From: Anaerolineales bacterium
GTDB lineage: Bacteria > Chloroflexota > Anaerolineae > Anaerolineales > Villigracilaceae
Direction: 5' to 3'
Length of the DNA: 64,000 bases
NCBI GenBank assembly: GCA_026928255.1
Contig: JAIXKJ010000008.1
Location: 783,298 to 847,297 of the forward strand
Positions 24,827-33,806 of the stretch are shown here, piece by piece. Each line of letters starts with the position of its first letter. Positions within the stretch are counted from its first letter, which is position 1. Position numbers and translations under genes: made by a program. Under the pieces are notes generated by a model. That model did no database searches. It saw nothing but the letters and a program-made list of their open reading frames with translations, and was not told where the DNA came from.

Positions 24827-25783
24827 TTACAAATTTAACAACTCGCGCGTCGCTTTTAGAACTTTTTTTTGAACGTCCGCCAGAGTCCCGTCCACGTCGG
24901 CGCCTGCGGCGGCGGCATGACCTCCGCCTTGAAAGCGCTTGGCGACGGAAGAAACGTCCACGCCCGCTTGAAGCGCGCGCCACGAAATCTTGACGCGGGC
25001 GTTTGCCTGTTCGACGAAGATCATCCCGACTTTGTTCCCCTCGATGGCGGAAATCATGTTGATCAAGTCCGCGTCGTCGTTGCCGCCGTACCCCGCAGAC
25101 TTTCTGTCCGCGAGCGCGAGCGTCCCCCAGACGATGCCGTTTTCGCTTCGCAAACTGGAAAGCCCCGCGCCCCAATATTTGGCGGCGGAGAAGGATTTTC
25201 GCACGAGCGCTTGCATGTAAATTTCTGGCAAATCGGCGCCTGTTTCCATCAACGCGGCGGCTTGGCGCAGCGCTTCGGGCGTTACGTTGGACGTGCGAAA
25301 GCCGAGCGTGTCGGTTAGAATGCCAGTCAACAGCGCGGCGGCGACCGGGCGCGTAATTTCCAGTCCCCATTGCGGAAGGTACTTGGTCAAGATGGCGGCG
25401 GTGGCGACTTCGTCCGCTTCGACGAGATTTAATTTCCCGAATTTTTCGTTGGTTTTGTGGTGATCAATGTTAATGTCGGGCTGACCGAAATTTTCAAAGA
25501 TTTTCCCCGTGCGTTTGAAGTCCGCGCAATCTACGGTGATGAAGGTGTCGTGCGCGCCGTTCGGCTCTTTTTTGACGAGTTCGCTGCCTTCGAGAAATTT
25601 GAAAGACGAAGGGACGCCGTCCGCGAGCGCAATTTCGACGGTTTTTCCCGCGTTAATCAACGCCAGCCCCAGCCCCAGCGCCGAGCCGACGGCGTCGCCA
25701 TCCGGGCGGACGTGCGAGGCGATGATGATTTTTTGCGCGTCGGCAAGGCGGCGCGAAATATGGTCTGAGATAGATTGAGTCAT
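24827..25783 (-). CDS. nrnA: DHH/DHHA1 phosphoesterase, NrnA-like
   Basis: 318 residues from the ATG at 25783, chosen for its GGAGGGA site; the frame stays open further upstream without one. Motifs are HVRPDGDAVGS (about 24-34), VDCADF, DHHKTN and the C-terminal DHHA1 glycine loop GGGHAAAAG. The family degrades short oligoribonucleotides or pAp and sometimes cyclic dinucleotides; the exact substrate is not decided by sequence. It lies between rbfA and truB. Confidence 0.88.
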   Translation of the reverse strand: MTQSISDHISRRLADAQKIIIASHVRPDGDAVGSALGLGLALINAGKTVEIALADGVPSSFKFLEGSELVKKEPNGAHDTFITVDCADFKRTGKIFENFGQPDINIDHHKTNEKFGKLNLVEADEVATAAILTKYLPQWGLEITRPVAAALLTGILTDTLGFRTSNVTPEALRQAAALMETGADLPEIYMQALVRKSFSAAKYWGAGLSSLRSENGIVWGTLALADRKSAGYGGNDDADLINMISAIEGNKVGMIFVEQANARVKISWRALQAGVDVSSVAKRFQGGGHAAAAGADVDGTLADVQKKVLKATRELLNL

Positions 25784-25892
25784 AGAAAATCCCTCCGAGT
25801 TGGAAGCGCAATTCAAAAAAGTTAAAACTTTTAACGCGAATGACGCGAATAGTTTTCGCGCCATTCGCTTCTTTTGCGTAATTCCGTTATTT

Positions 25893-26249
25893 TTATTCTG
25901 TTCTTTTGTTCTTCAAATCCGCTAATATTTTTTCGATGTGATCCGCGTTTTCGGGAGTCGGGTCCCAGTGAAAGCGCAGGCGCGGAAAGGAGCGCAGTTC
26001 GACGCGGGCGGAGAGGGCGCGGCGCAAAAATCCGCTGGCGGAATTTAATCCCGCCAACGCTTCTTCGGCGCGAGACGCCCCTTCCACCGCCGAGACGTAA
26101 ACGTTGGCGTACGAAAGTTCGCGGTCAACTTTTACGTCGGTAACGAAAACTTGCCGAACGCGCGGGTCGTTCACCTCGCGGAGGAGCAACTCCGAAAGTT
26201 CGAGTTGAATGCGCTCTTCAATGCGCTTGATTCTAATTCCAGACGGCAT
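25893..26249 (-). CDS. rbfA: Ribosome-binding factor A
   Basis: 118 residues, a KH-like fold that assists 16S 5'-end maturation. It contains RIKRIEERIQLELSELL near the start and RLRFHWDPTPENADHIEKIL near the end. It is 9 bp downstream of infB. A long inverted repeat (25836-25868) lies in the gap to nrnA. Confidence 0.9.
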   Translation of the reverse strand: MPSGIRIKRIEERIQLELSELLLREVNDPRVRQVFVTDVKVDRELSYANVYVSAVEGASRAEEALAGLNSASGFLRRALSARVELRSFPRLRFHWDPTPENADHIEKILADLKNKRTE

Positions 26250-26258
26250 GGCGAACGC

Positions 26259-28022
26259 TTACTCCAAAATGTAGCAGACGACGGTGTCGCCCGCTTGAAT
26301 GTCCGAAAAGTTTTTGAAGCCGACGCCGCACTCGTATCCCTGACGAATTTCCTTCGCGTCTTCCTTTTCGTGGCGCAACGAAGAGAGGTCGCCTTCGTAA
26401 ACGATGTCCGAGTTGCGATAAAGGCGCACCTTCGCGCCGCGCCGCATTTCGCCTTCGGTAACGCGGCAGCCAGCCACGCGCCCAAATTTAGACGCGCTGA
26501 AAACTTGCAGCACCGTCGCCTTGCCGAGAATTTTTTCTTTGTAATCGGGTTCGAGCATGCCCTTCAACGCCTTCTCGATGTCTTCGGTCATGCGGTAGAT
26601 GATTTCGTAAAGGCGAATGTCCACGCCTTCTTTTTCCGCCATGCGCCGCGCGTCCACGTCCGCTTGGACGTTGAAGCCGATGAGAATGGCTTTCGAGGCG
26701 GAGGCGAGCATTACGTCGTTGTTGCCGATGTTGCCCGTTTCCGCGTGCAAAACGTGCAGGCTGATTTCGCCTTGCCCGAGTTTGTTCAATTCGGTGATGA
26801 TCGGGTCGAGCGAACCTTGCACGTCCGCTTTGACGATGAGATTTAATTCTTTCGCTTCGCCTGCTTTGACTTTGTTGAACAAATCTTCCAGCGAAAGTTT
26901 CTTGCGCGATTGCGATTGCTCCTTCAACGCCGCTACTCTCTCGGCGACGATGGCGCGCGCTTCCTTGTCGGAAGCGACCACCTCGAACACGTCGCCCGCA
27001 GACGGGACGTCGCTCAACCCCATCACCGCCACCGGCGTGGACGGTCCCGCCTTTTTGACGGGCTTGCCTTTGTAATCGCTGATGGCGCGCAATTTGCCGT
27101 GCGCGATTCCCGCGACGACCACGTCGCCCGCGTGCAGCGTCCCGTTTTGCACGAGCAAGGTCGCCAGCACGCCTTTGGATTTGTCCAACTCCGCTTCGAT
27201 GACCGTGCCGAGCGTTTTGCCGTTCGGGTTGGCTTTAATTTCGACGTTGTCCGCAACCAGCAAAATGGCTTCGAGCAAATCGTCAATGCCTTTTTTCTGC
27301 TTCGCCGAAATAGGGATGACCATTGTGCTTCCGCCCCAATCGTCGGGGACGAGTTCGATTTCGGCAAGCTGCTGTTTGACGCGGTCTGGGTTGGCGTTCG
27401 GGCGGTCAATTTTATTCAGCGCGACGATAATCGGCACGCGCGCCGCTTTGGCGTGCGCGACGGCTTCTCGCGTTTGCGGCATCACGCCGTCGTCTGCCGC
27501 CACAACGAGGATGACCACATCCGCGCCTTGCGCCCCGCGCGCGCGCATTTGCGTAAAGGCGGCGTGGCCGGGCGTGTCGAGGAAGGTGATCAAACGCCCC
27601 TTCATCTCGACTTGATACGCGCCGATGTGTTGCGTAATTCCGCCGGCTTCGCCCGCCGCCACATCCGTCGAGCGGATGGCGTCTAACAGGCTGGTTTTGC
27701 CGTGATCCACATGCCCAAGAATAGTAACAATAGGCGGACGCGATTTCAGTTGCGCCTTGTCTTCGTCGGCGATCATCTGCCGCCACAAGGGCGCTTCGCC
27801 GCTCTCTTCCGCCGCGGCGTCTTCGACGGCTTGGGGCGCCGCCTCGTATCCGTATTCCGCGACGACGATGGCGGCGGTGTCGTAATCCACCGTTTGATTA
27901 ATGGTCGCCATCACGCCGTTGGTCATCAATTTTTTGATTAAATCAATGGGGCTTTTTTCAATCATTTGAGCCAGATCGCGCACGACGATGCTGGCGGGAA
28001 GTTCGATTCTATTTTCGCTCAT
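26259..28022 (-). CDS. infB: Translation initiation factor IF-2 (short form)
   Basis: 587 residues. G1 is GHVDHGKTS (103-111), followed by DTPGHAAFTQMRARGAQ and NKID. The N-terminal part is only about 100 residues, shorter than the long low-complexity region of E. coli IF-2, but it retains the IF2_N module. The GTPase brings initiator tRNA to the 30S subunit. It follows ylxR. Confidence 0.94.
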   Translation of the reverse strand: MSENRIELPASIVVRDLAQMIEKSPIDLIKKLMTNGVMATINQTVDYDTAAIVVAEYGYEAAPQAVEDAAAEESGEAPLWRQMIADEDKAQLKSRPPIVTILGHVDHGKTSLLDAIRSTDVAAGEAGGITQHIGAYQVEMKGRLITFLDTPGHAAFTQMRARGAQGADVVILVVAADDGVMPQTREAVAHAKAARVPIIVALNKIDRPNANPDRVKQQLAEIELVPDDWGGSTMVIPISAKQKKGIDDLLEAILLVADNVEIKANPNGKTLGTVIEAELDKSKGVLATLLVQNGTLHAGDVVVAGIAHGKLRAISDYKGKPVKKAGPSTPVAVMGLSDVPSAGDVFEVVASDKEARAIVAERVAALKEQSQSRKKLSLEDLFNKVKAGEAKELNLIVKADVQGSLDPIITELNKLGQGEISLHVLHAETGNIGNNDVMLASASKAILIGFNVQADVDARRMAEKEGVDIRLYEIIYRMTEDIEKALKGMLEPDYKEKILGKATVLQVFSASKFGRVAGCRVTEGEMRRGAKVRLYRNSDIVYEGDLSSLRHEKEDAKEIRQGYECGVGFKNFSDIQAGDTVVCYILE

Positions 28023-28105
28023 AAGCCGCCTCCTTCAAATTCTAAGAACAGGTCTTTTCTTTGTTTCGGGCAGCCTGCGAGCGGACGTTCGATTCGTTCG
28101 CAGGC

Positions 28106-28405
28106 TTAACCGTCGGTCTCCGCTTCGGGCAGAGACTTCATAAATTCTTCCAAACGGGCGCGGTCTTCCGCGCCAATTTCCGTCTTAAGCGCGTTTGCCA
28201 ACGCGCCTTTTAATCCGCGTTCCCAGCACGAGCGTTTGTCGTGCAGGTACGCGCCTCTGCCCGCCAACTTGCCGGTCGGGTCGAGCCGAACGCCCTCCGC
28301 CGCGCGGACGACGCGCAACAATTGCCGTTTGGGCAACGTCTCGCGGCAGCCGACGCAGGTGCGTTGAGGGATATGCTTTACGCGATGCGTGTTTTTCTTC
28401 GCCAC
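28106..28405 (-). CDS. ylxR: YlxR family RNA-binding protein
   Basis: 99 residues of DUF448. The signature PQRTCVGCRETLPKRQLLRVV (start region) and GRGAYLH are present. YlxR proteins sit between nusA and infB in many genomes, and some act as nucleoid or RNase P partners. It is 43 bp after nusA. Confidence 0.9.
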   Translation of the reverse strand: MAKKNTHRVKHIPQRTCVGCRETLPKRQLLRVVRAAEGVRLDPTGKLAGRGAYLHDKRSCWERGLKGALANALKTEIGAEDRARLEEFMKSLPEAETDG

Positions 28406-28448
28406 GTTTGTTTACTCCCCTGCTCCACGTCGGAGGAGGGAAAAACAA

Positions 28449-30326
28449 CTACTCCCAATTGTCGTCGTCGTGATCGTCGCCGCCGCGTTTGTGTTTCTTG
28501 CGCGAGACGACTTCGCCGAGACTTTCGTCAAATTCTAGGGCAACGCCCTTCTTCTTGCCTTTTTTGCCTTTTTTCTTGTCGTCGGATTCTTCCGCGCTTT
28601 CTTCGCTTTGGAACATTTCCGGCTTCATGTCGAACAATCCGAGGCTGACTCCGTCTTTGGAAACTTCGCCGTCTTCTTCCTCTTCTTCGACGACTCGTCT
28701 CGGCTCTTTCTTCTTTTCGGCGGGGTTCTCGGCGACCGCCTCGACGACGGCTTCTTCTTCCGCGACGACGACAGCGGCGGGCGCTTCGGCAACGGCTTCG
28801 ACTTCCGCCGTCGCTTCCGCGACAGGTTCGGCGTACGTTTGCGCCGCGAGAACTTCCTCAATGTGAGAAATGACCTTCGCGCCGATTCCAGCCAGACCCA
28901 AAACTTTGTTCGGGTTGGTTTTCAAATCAAACATCAACTGCCCGACGGTTTCGTAGCCCGCTTCGGTGAGGATGTTGAAGACGTGTTCCTTAAGCGCGAC
29001 GCTGTTCAGCGGCGCTTCAAACGCCGCTTGCGGAATTTCGGCGCGAATCGCGGCGACGGCTTCGTCTTCCGCTTGTTGCGCTTCTTCCTTGACGGCGATG
29101 ACGCGGCGTTCGACGAGGTCTACAAATTGTTGGACGACGGCGAAATCTTCGGGCGTAATGCTGCGATTTTCGGCTTTTTTGAGGAGCGTTTCTTCCACTT
29201 GCGGAACGAGCGCCGTCGCCTGGCTGACCGCGCTTTGCAGTTCTGCGTCTTCTTGAAGTTTGGCGAGCGCGTCGCCCGCCGCTTCCAAAATGGATTTTAC
29301 GTCAATGCGCCAGCCGGTCAATTTGGCGGCGAGGCGCGCGTTTTGTCCTTCGCGCCCGATGGCGAGGCTGAGTTGATCGTCGTGGACGACGACGGTGGCG
29401 GTGTGTTCCGCTTCGTTCAAATACACGCCGCTGACTCGCGCCGGGCTGACCGCTTTTTGAATATAGACGACGGGATTCGCGTCCCATTGAATGATGTCAA
29501 TTTTTTCGTCGTGCAGTTCTTTGACGATGGCTTGAATGCGAACGCCCTTTTGACCGACGCACGCGCCGACCGGGTCAATGTTGGATTGCGGGGCGGCGGC
29601 GACCGAAACTTTAGCGCGTTCGCCCGGTTCGCGGGCGATGGAGCGAATCTCGACGATGCCGTGATAAATTTCAGGCACTTCGTTTTCCAGCAAGCGGCGC
29701 AAAAAATTGCGATGCGCCCGCGAGAGGATGATTTGCGGCCCGCGCGCGCCTTCTTTGACTTCGATGACGACGGCGCGAATGCGGTCGTGCAGTTTCAAGC
29801 GCTCTTTAGGGATGCGCTGATTGTTCGGCATAACGCCTTCGGCTTTCATTTCCAAACCGAGCGTAACGCCCTGCGCGTTAATCGCCTGCACCAAACCCGA
29901 AACGATTTCGCCTTCTTGTTGTTTGTAATATTCGATTTGATTGGCGCGTTCCGCGTCGCGGATGCGCTGTTGGATGACTTGCCGCGCCGTCTGCGCCGCA
30001 ACGCGCCCGAAGTTGTCGGGCGTGCTTTCCATCATCACCATGTCGCCCGCCTGACATTGCGGGTCCGTTTTGCGGGCGTCTTCCAGCAGAGTTTCGGTGC
30101 GTTCGTCCACGACGCTGTCTTCCACGACTTCTTTCTCGGCGAACACGGACACGTCGCCCGTGTCGGGATTAAGTTTGGCTTCCACATGTTGCGCGGCGGA
30201 CGCGCCCACGGCGCGGCGGTAGGCGGAAACCATCGCCGATTCAATCGCGGCGACGACCACGTCTTTGGCGAGTTGTTTTTCTTCCAGCATTAAATCGAAC
30301 GCTTGCGCGAATTCACTCTTTGCCAT
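28449..30326 (-). CDS. nusA: Transcription factor NusA with a long charged C-terminal tail
   Basis: 625 residues. The N-terminal RNA-polymerase-binding domain, S1 domain and two KH domains (GACVGQKGVRIQAIV and AIGREGQNARLA) are clear up to about residue 350. A helix-hairpin-helix-like segment lies near 445-485. From about 490 to the end is a low-complexity Ala/Val/Glu-rich then Lys/Glu-rich tail. NusA controls pausing and termination. It heads the block, and rimP, its usual upstream partner, is absent here. Confidence 0.94.
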   Translation of the reverse strand: MAKSEFAQAFDLMLEEKQLAKDVVVAAIESAMVSAYRRAVGASAAQHVEAKLNPDTGDVSVFAEKEVVEDSVVDERTETLLEDARKTDPQCQAGDMVMMESTPDNFGRVAAQTARQVIQQRIRDAERANQIEYYKQQEGEIVSGLVQAINAQGVTLGLEMKAEGVMPNNQRIPKERLKLHDRIRAVVIEVKEGARGPQIILSRAHRNFLRRLLENEVPEIYHGIVEIRSIAREPGERAKVSVAAAPQSNIDPVGACVGQKGVRIQAIVKELHDEKIDIIQWDANPVVYIQKAVSPARVSGVYLNEAEHTATVVVHDDQLSLAIGREGQNARLAAKLTGWRIDVKSILEAAGDALAKLQEDAELQSAVSQATALVPQVEETLLKKAENRSITPEDFAVVQQFVDLVERRVIAVKEEAQQAEDEAVAAIRAEIPQAAFEAPLNSVALKEHVFNILTEAGYETVGQLMFDLKTNPNKVLGLAGIGAKVISHIEEVLAAQTYAEPVAEATAEVEAVAEAPAAVVVAEEEAVVEAVAENPAEKKKEPRRVVEEEEEDGEVSKDGVSLGLFDMKPEMFQSEESAEESDDKKKGKKGKKKGVALEFDESLGEVVSRKKHKRGGDDHDDDNWE

Positions 30327-30416
30327 CGTACTGCTCCAAAACTCCTTAGAAAAGCGAAGAAGTGGGGGCTGCCCACTTCTTTGTCGGTTGATATTGGGTT
30401 GTCCCTTGCGAATGGG

Positions 30417-30445
30417 ATTTTATAGCAGAACGTCGTCAGCGTCAA
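30417..30445 (-). promoter_or_regulatory. nusA promoter (leftward)
   Basis: On the minus strand TTGACG (30445-30440) and TAAAAT (30422-30417) are 17 bp apart, between lysK and nusA. A 10-bp stem (AAGAAGTGGG/CCCACTTCTT, around 30357-30382) lies in the leader. Confidence 0.65.
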
Positions 30446-30457
30446 GATAGAGATTTG

Positions 30458-31528
30458 TTAATCCGCCAATTTTTCCAGCGCCGCGCTCAACGCCGCAACC
30501 GCTTGCGCGTACTCTTCCAATTCGATATGCTCGTTGGGCGTGTGATCCAAACTCGAATCGCCCGGCCCGTACACGACGGCGGGACAGCGCCAAACGGGCG
30601 CGACGATGTTCAAATCCGCCGTGCCTGTTTTGTAGACGAAGCGCGGCTCTCCGCCCTGCGAGCGGATTCCGCTTAAGAAGGCGCGCACCAGCGGAGTGTT
30701 CTTCTCGCAACTCCATGCCGCGATGGGATGACCCAGCCGCTCCACTTTTGCGCCGCCGACGAGTTCTTCCAACTTCTGATACCACTCGTCGGGCGAAACC
30801 TCCACGGGCAAGCGGACTCCGACTCGCAGAGTCGCCTTCTGCTCGAAGCCGTCTTGACTCGAGTCCACGCCGCGCAAGGTTAAGAGCAATTGGTCGAAGA
30901 CGCGCTTTTTATCTTCGTTGAATTGAGCAACATGGACTTTGATTTTCAGCCACAAGTCAACGGCAACTTCCGCCGCCGTTTCTTCTCCGCTGGCGGTGTG
31001 CGTTTGTTCTTTGACGACTGTTACGTTCGCCCACGCGCTGCCTTTATATCCCAACGCAATTCGATCCCAACGATTCGGTTCGCCGATGATGGCGAAGTCT
31101 GGTTGATATTGGTTGACAACAAACCTCGCGCCTTCCGAATCGCGTTCCTCTTCCACCGCGCCGATGACGACGAATTGCCAGCCATCCCTCGCGCCGACGT
31201 TTGCCACCGCGTCCGTAAAACACGCCAGCGGACCCTTCGCGTCCACCGCGCCGCGCCCATAAAGTCTTCCCTCTCCTACAGGGAGAGGGACCGAGGGTGA
31301 GGGCGGGGTGAGGCGAACCTCAATCTCACCAGGCACCGTGTCAATATGCCCAAGCAAAATAATCTGCTTCGCGCCCGCCCCCATCACGCCGACGGCATTG
31401 CCTGCTTCGTCAATGAAAGCGTCGTCGTAGTTCAGCGATTTCATCCGCCCAACCAACCACTCCGCCGCCCCGCGCTCCTGCCCCGACGGGCTGTACTGCG
31501 AGACGAGTCCAATTAAAGTATCGCTCAT
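30458..31528 (-). CDS. lysK: [LysW]-ornithine/lysine hydrolase (M20 family)
   Basis: 356 residues of the ArgE/DapE/LysK zinc peptidase family. Zinc ligands include His61 in LLGHIDTVPG and Asp96 in GRGAVDAKGP, with the catalytic EEERDSEG. It is closer to LysK than to ArgE because the cluster encodes LysW. It would release the finished amino acid, probably ornithine, from the carrier's C-terminal glutamate. Residues of about 74-86 (PPSPSVPLPVGEG) are encoded by a dispersed repeat that has entered the gene in frame, just before the metal-binding GRGAVDAKG. It is the last gene of the cluster. Confidence 0.85.
   Translation of the reverse strand: MSDTLIGLVSQYSPSGQERGAAEWLVGRMKSLNYDDAFIDEAGNAVGVMGAGAKQIILLGHIDTVPGEIEVRLTPPSPSVPLPVGEGRLYGRGAVDAKGPLACFTDAVANVGARDGWQFVVIGAVEEERDSEGARFVVNQYQPDFAIIGEPNRWDRIALGYKGSAWANVTVVKEQTHTASGEETAAEVAVDLWLKIKVHVAQFNEDKKRVFDQLLLTLRGVDSSQDGFEQKATLRVGVRLPVEVSPDEWYQKLEELVGGAKVERLGHPIAAWSCEKNTPLVRAFLSGIRSQGGEPRFVYKTGTADLNIVAPVWRCPAVVYGPGDSSLDHTPNEHIELEEYAQAVAALSAALEKLAD
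31264..31315. repeat. CT-rich palindromic repeat, copy 2 (inside lysK)
   Basis: The hairpin CCCTCTCC/GGAGAGGG (31269-31289) with the flanking GAGGGTGAGGG arm belongs to the same family as 17708-17796. It is in frame within lysK, with no stop. Confidence 0.8.
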
Positions 31529-31572
31529 TAATGATCCTTGACCAAATATTAAATTTCTTGCAGAAATAATAT

Positions 31573-31654
31573 GCCCTCATCCCCAGCCCTTCTCCCGTAA
31601 GGAGAAGGGAGTTAAGCTCCCTCTCCCTTTGGGAGAGGGTTAGGGTGAGGGAGA
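31573..31654. repeat. CT-rich palindromic repeat, copy 3 (lysK-lysJ gap)
   Basis: Two hairpins, CCCTTCTCCC/GGAGAAGGG and CCCTCTCCC/GGGAGAGGG, with CCCTCATCC and AGGGTGAGGG ends. They fill most of the 137-bp spacer between lysJ and lysK. Confidence 0.8.
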
Positions 31655-31665
31655 TTACAAGAAGC

Positions 31666-32847
31666 CTATTGTCCTTCGTCCTCCGTCCGCGAAAGGACTT
31701 CGCTCAGCGCTTCCACCAAACGGTCAATCTGCTCGTAGGTGATCACCAGCGGCGGCAGCAAACGGATGACCGTCATGCCCGCGTTCAAAGCGATGATATG
31801 TTTCTCTTGCAAGGCTTTGACGTACGGCGCGACTTTCTGCTTCATCTCGATGCCGATCATCAGCCCCAGTCCGCGCACCTCGCGGATGTTCGGCGACTGA
31901 ATCGCGCTTAACTTCTCCATCAGATATTTCCCCTTCGCCGCCGCCTGTCCCACCAAATCTTCTTCCGCGATGACGTTCAGCGCCGCGTTCGCCGCCGCGC
32001 ACGAAAGCGGATTTCCGCCGAAGGTCGAGCCGTGCACGCCTGGAACTAAATTCTTAATCCTCTTTCCAATTAACACCGCGCCCATCGGGACTCCGCCCGC
32101 CAGCGATTTGGCGCAGCACAACAAATCGGGCGTAACGCCAAAGTGTTCGATGGCGAACATTTTTCCCGTCCGCCCAAAGCCCGTTTGAATTTCGTCCACA
32201 ATCAGCAACGCGCCGCGTTCGTCGCAAATCCGCCGCGCCGCTTGAATGTATTCCGCCGAAGCGGGATACACGCCGCCTTCGCCTTGCACAACTTCCAAAA
32301 TCACGGCGGCGGTTTCTTCGTCCACCGCTTTTTCCAGCGCTTCGATATTGTTATACGCGACGTGGCTAAATCCAGGCACGAGCGGCTCGAAGCCCTCGCG
32401 GTATTTTTTGTTGTAGGTCGCGGAGAGCGAGCCGTAGGTGCGCCCGTGAAAAGCGCGCATCGCCGCGACGATATTTTTTCGTCCCGTAGAGAGGCGCGAA
32501 AATTTGAACGCCGCCTCGACGGATTCAGTTCCAGAGTTGCAAAGAAAGACGCGATCTAACCCGTCAACCAGCGACGTCAACTTTTGCATGACCATTGCGC
32601 GTTGATCGTTCGGAAACGACTCAAATAAAGTGATCAGCGTGTTCGCTTGCTTGTAAAGCGCTTCTGCAATTTTTGGGTGCGCGTGACCGAGATTGGCGAC
32701 GCCATGCCCCGCCGCGCAATCCAAATATTCCACGCCGTCCGCGTCGAACAACAAAGCGCCTTGTCCGCGCACGATGACCAGCGCCTGTTTGGCGTAAGTC
32801 CCCGCCGCGTGTTGATTTTCGATTTCGATGATTTCGTTTGCGTTCAT
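31666..32847 (-). CDS. lysJ: [LysW]-semialdehyde aminotransferase
   Basis: 393 residues, class III PLP aminotransferase of the ArgD/LysJ group. The PLP lysine lies in CCAKSLAGGVPMGA, with DEIQTGFGRTGKMFA and the GHGVANLGHAHP N-terminal motif. It converts the LysW-bound glutamate (or aminoadipate) semialdehyde to the amine. Its start overlaps the lysZ stop by 4 bp. Confidence 0.88.
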   Translation of the reverse strand: MNANEIIEIENQHAAGTYAKQALVIVRGQGALLFDADGVEYLDCAAGHGVANLGHAHPKIAEALYKQANTLITLFESFPNDQRAMVMQKLTSLVDGLDRVFLCNSGTESVEAAFKFSRLSTGRKNIVAAMRAFHGRTYGSLSATYNKKYREGFEPLVPGFSHVAYNNIEALEKAVDEETAAVILEVVQGEGGVYPASAEYIQAARRICDERGALLIVDEIQTGFGRTGKMFAIEHFGVTPDLLCCAKSLAGGVPMGAVLIGKRIKNLVPGVHGSTFGGNPLSCAAANAALNVIAEEDLVGQAAAKGKYLMEKLSAIQSPNIREVRGLGLMIGIEMKQKVAPYVKALQEKHIIALNAGMTVIRLLPPLVITYEQIDRLVEALSEVLSRTEDEGQ

Positions 32848-33653
32848 TGAATGACTGTCCCGTTTCCCGCCAAAGCGTTTGAGATTGGATTTTGCGCGCG
32901 CCCGTCGGCGATGACCACGCGCCGCACGCCGCCTTTCAGCGCTTCTTCCGCGCCGAGAACTTTTTTCTTCATGCGACCTTGCGCCGCTTCGCTCGCCGCC
33001 GCGAGTTGACTCTGCGGCAGTTGCCGAATAAGCGTTGATTCATCTGGAAAATTCTTCATCAGACCAGGCACCGCCGTCAGCAAGAGCAGACTCTCCGCCC
33101 CCAGCGCCGAAGCGACCATCGCCGCCGCGCGGTCGGCGTCCACGTTTAGCGCTTCGCCCTTCTCGCTGACGGCGACGGGCGCAATCACAGGCAAGCAACC
33201 CATATCTAAAAGGGATAATAACAAATTACCATTTACCCGTTCTATCTTCCCCGTGTAATCGTCGCGGATAATTTTGCGCTTGCCGTTTTCCACGCTTTGA
33301 ATCGATTCTTTGCGGACGGCTTGCATCAGCCTGCCGTCTAAACCGCACAAGCCAAAAGCGTTGACTCCCAGCATTTGCAGTTGCTCCGTCAACAACGAGT
33401 TGACCTTGCCGTTGACCGCCATCAAAAAAATTTCCAGCGTTTTTCTATCGGTGTATCTGGACGTGTAACCCGAAGGCGAAGTGATCATCTTCGGCGGCGC
33501 GCCCAAGCCTTCGCCGAGCGCGTTCGCTTCCGCCGAGCCGCCATGCACGAAGACGAGTTTCTTTCCCGCTTGCAACAACTCCGCGGCGTCGGCGCAAATT
33601 GCGGAAAAATCCACGCCCTCCGTCCCGCCGAGTTTAACTACCGTGATTTCCAT
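32844..33653 (-). CDS. lysZ: [LysW]-glutamate/aminoadipate kinase
   Basis: 269 residues of the amino-acid kinase fold, ArgB/LysZ group. The N-terminal VVKLGGTEG and VHGGSAEANALGEGLG nucleotide and substrate loops are visible, as is the VDADRAAAMVASALGAESLLLLT segment. It phosphorylates the carrier-bound amino acid. It is translationally coupled to lysJ. Whether it prefers glutamate or aminoadipate cannot be read from the sequence alone. Confidence 0.87.
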   Translation of the reverse strand: MEITVVKLGGTEGVDFSAICADAAELLQAGKKLVFVHGGSAEANALGEGLGAPPKMITSPSGYTSRYTDRKTLEIFLMAVNGKVNSLLTEQLQMLGVNAFGLCGLDGRLMQAVRKESIQSVENGKRKIIRDDYTGKIERVNGNLLLSLLDMGCLPVIAPVAVSEKGEALNVDADRAAAMVASALGAESLLLLTAVPGLMKNFPDESTLIRQLPQSQLAAASEAAQGRMKKKVLGAEEALKGGVRRVVIADGRAQNPISNALAGNGTVIQ

Positions 33654-33670
33654 AAGGTCTCCAGTTCAAC

Positions 33671-33796
33671 TGGTGGTCGAGTAGTGGCGCGTAATCGTCG
33701 CGCCGCGTATCGAGACCACATCATGAAATTCTATGTTTTTCTTTAATCGCTGGTTTCGATACATCCCGCGAGAAGCATCGCGGGACTACTCAACCA
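33671..33796. repeat. Inverted pair of palindromic repeats in the lysY-lysZ gap
   Basis: Copy 1 (33671-33719) begins TGGTGGTCGAGTAG and ends GTATCGAGACCA. Copy 2 (33751-33796) is its inverted counterpart, TGGTTTCGATAC to CTACTCAACCA. Each has a GC-rich hairpin core (GGCGCG/CGCGCC in copy 1, CCCGCGA/TCGCGGG in copy 2). They fill the 153-bp spacer. GTCGAGTAG...GTATCGAAACC repeats are common in many high-GC bacteria (from general knowledge). Confidence 0.7.
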
Positions 33797-33806
33797 GCAG
33801 AACATG

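Noticed and set aside
28608..30293. 561-codon open frame on the plus strand opposite nusA
   Set aside because: It mirrors nusA exactly, has Phe/Asp/Arg-rich nonsense composition typical of antisense frames, and lacks a ribosome site.
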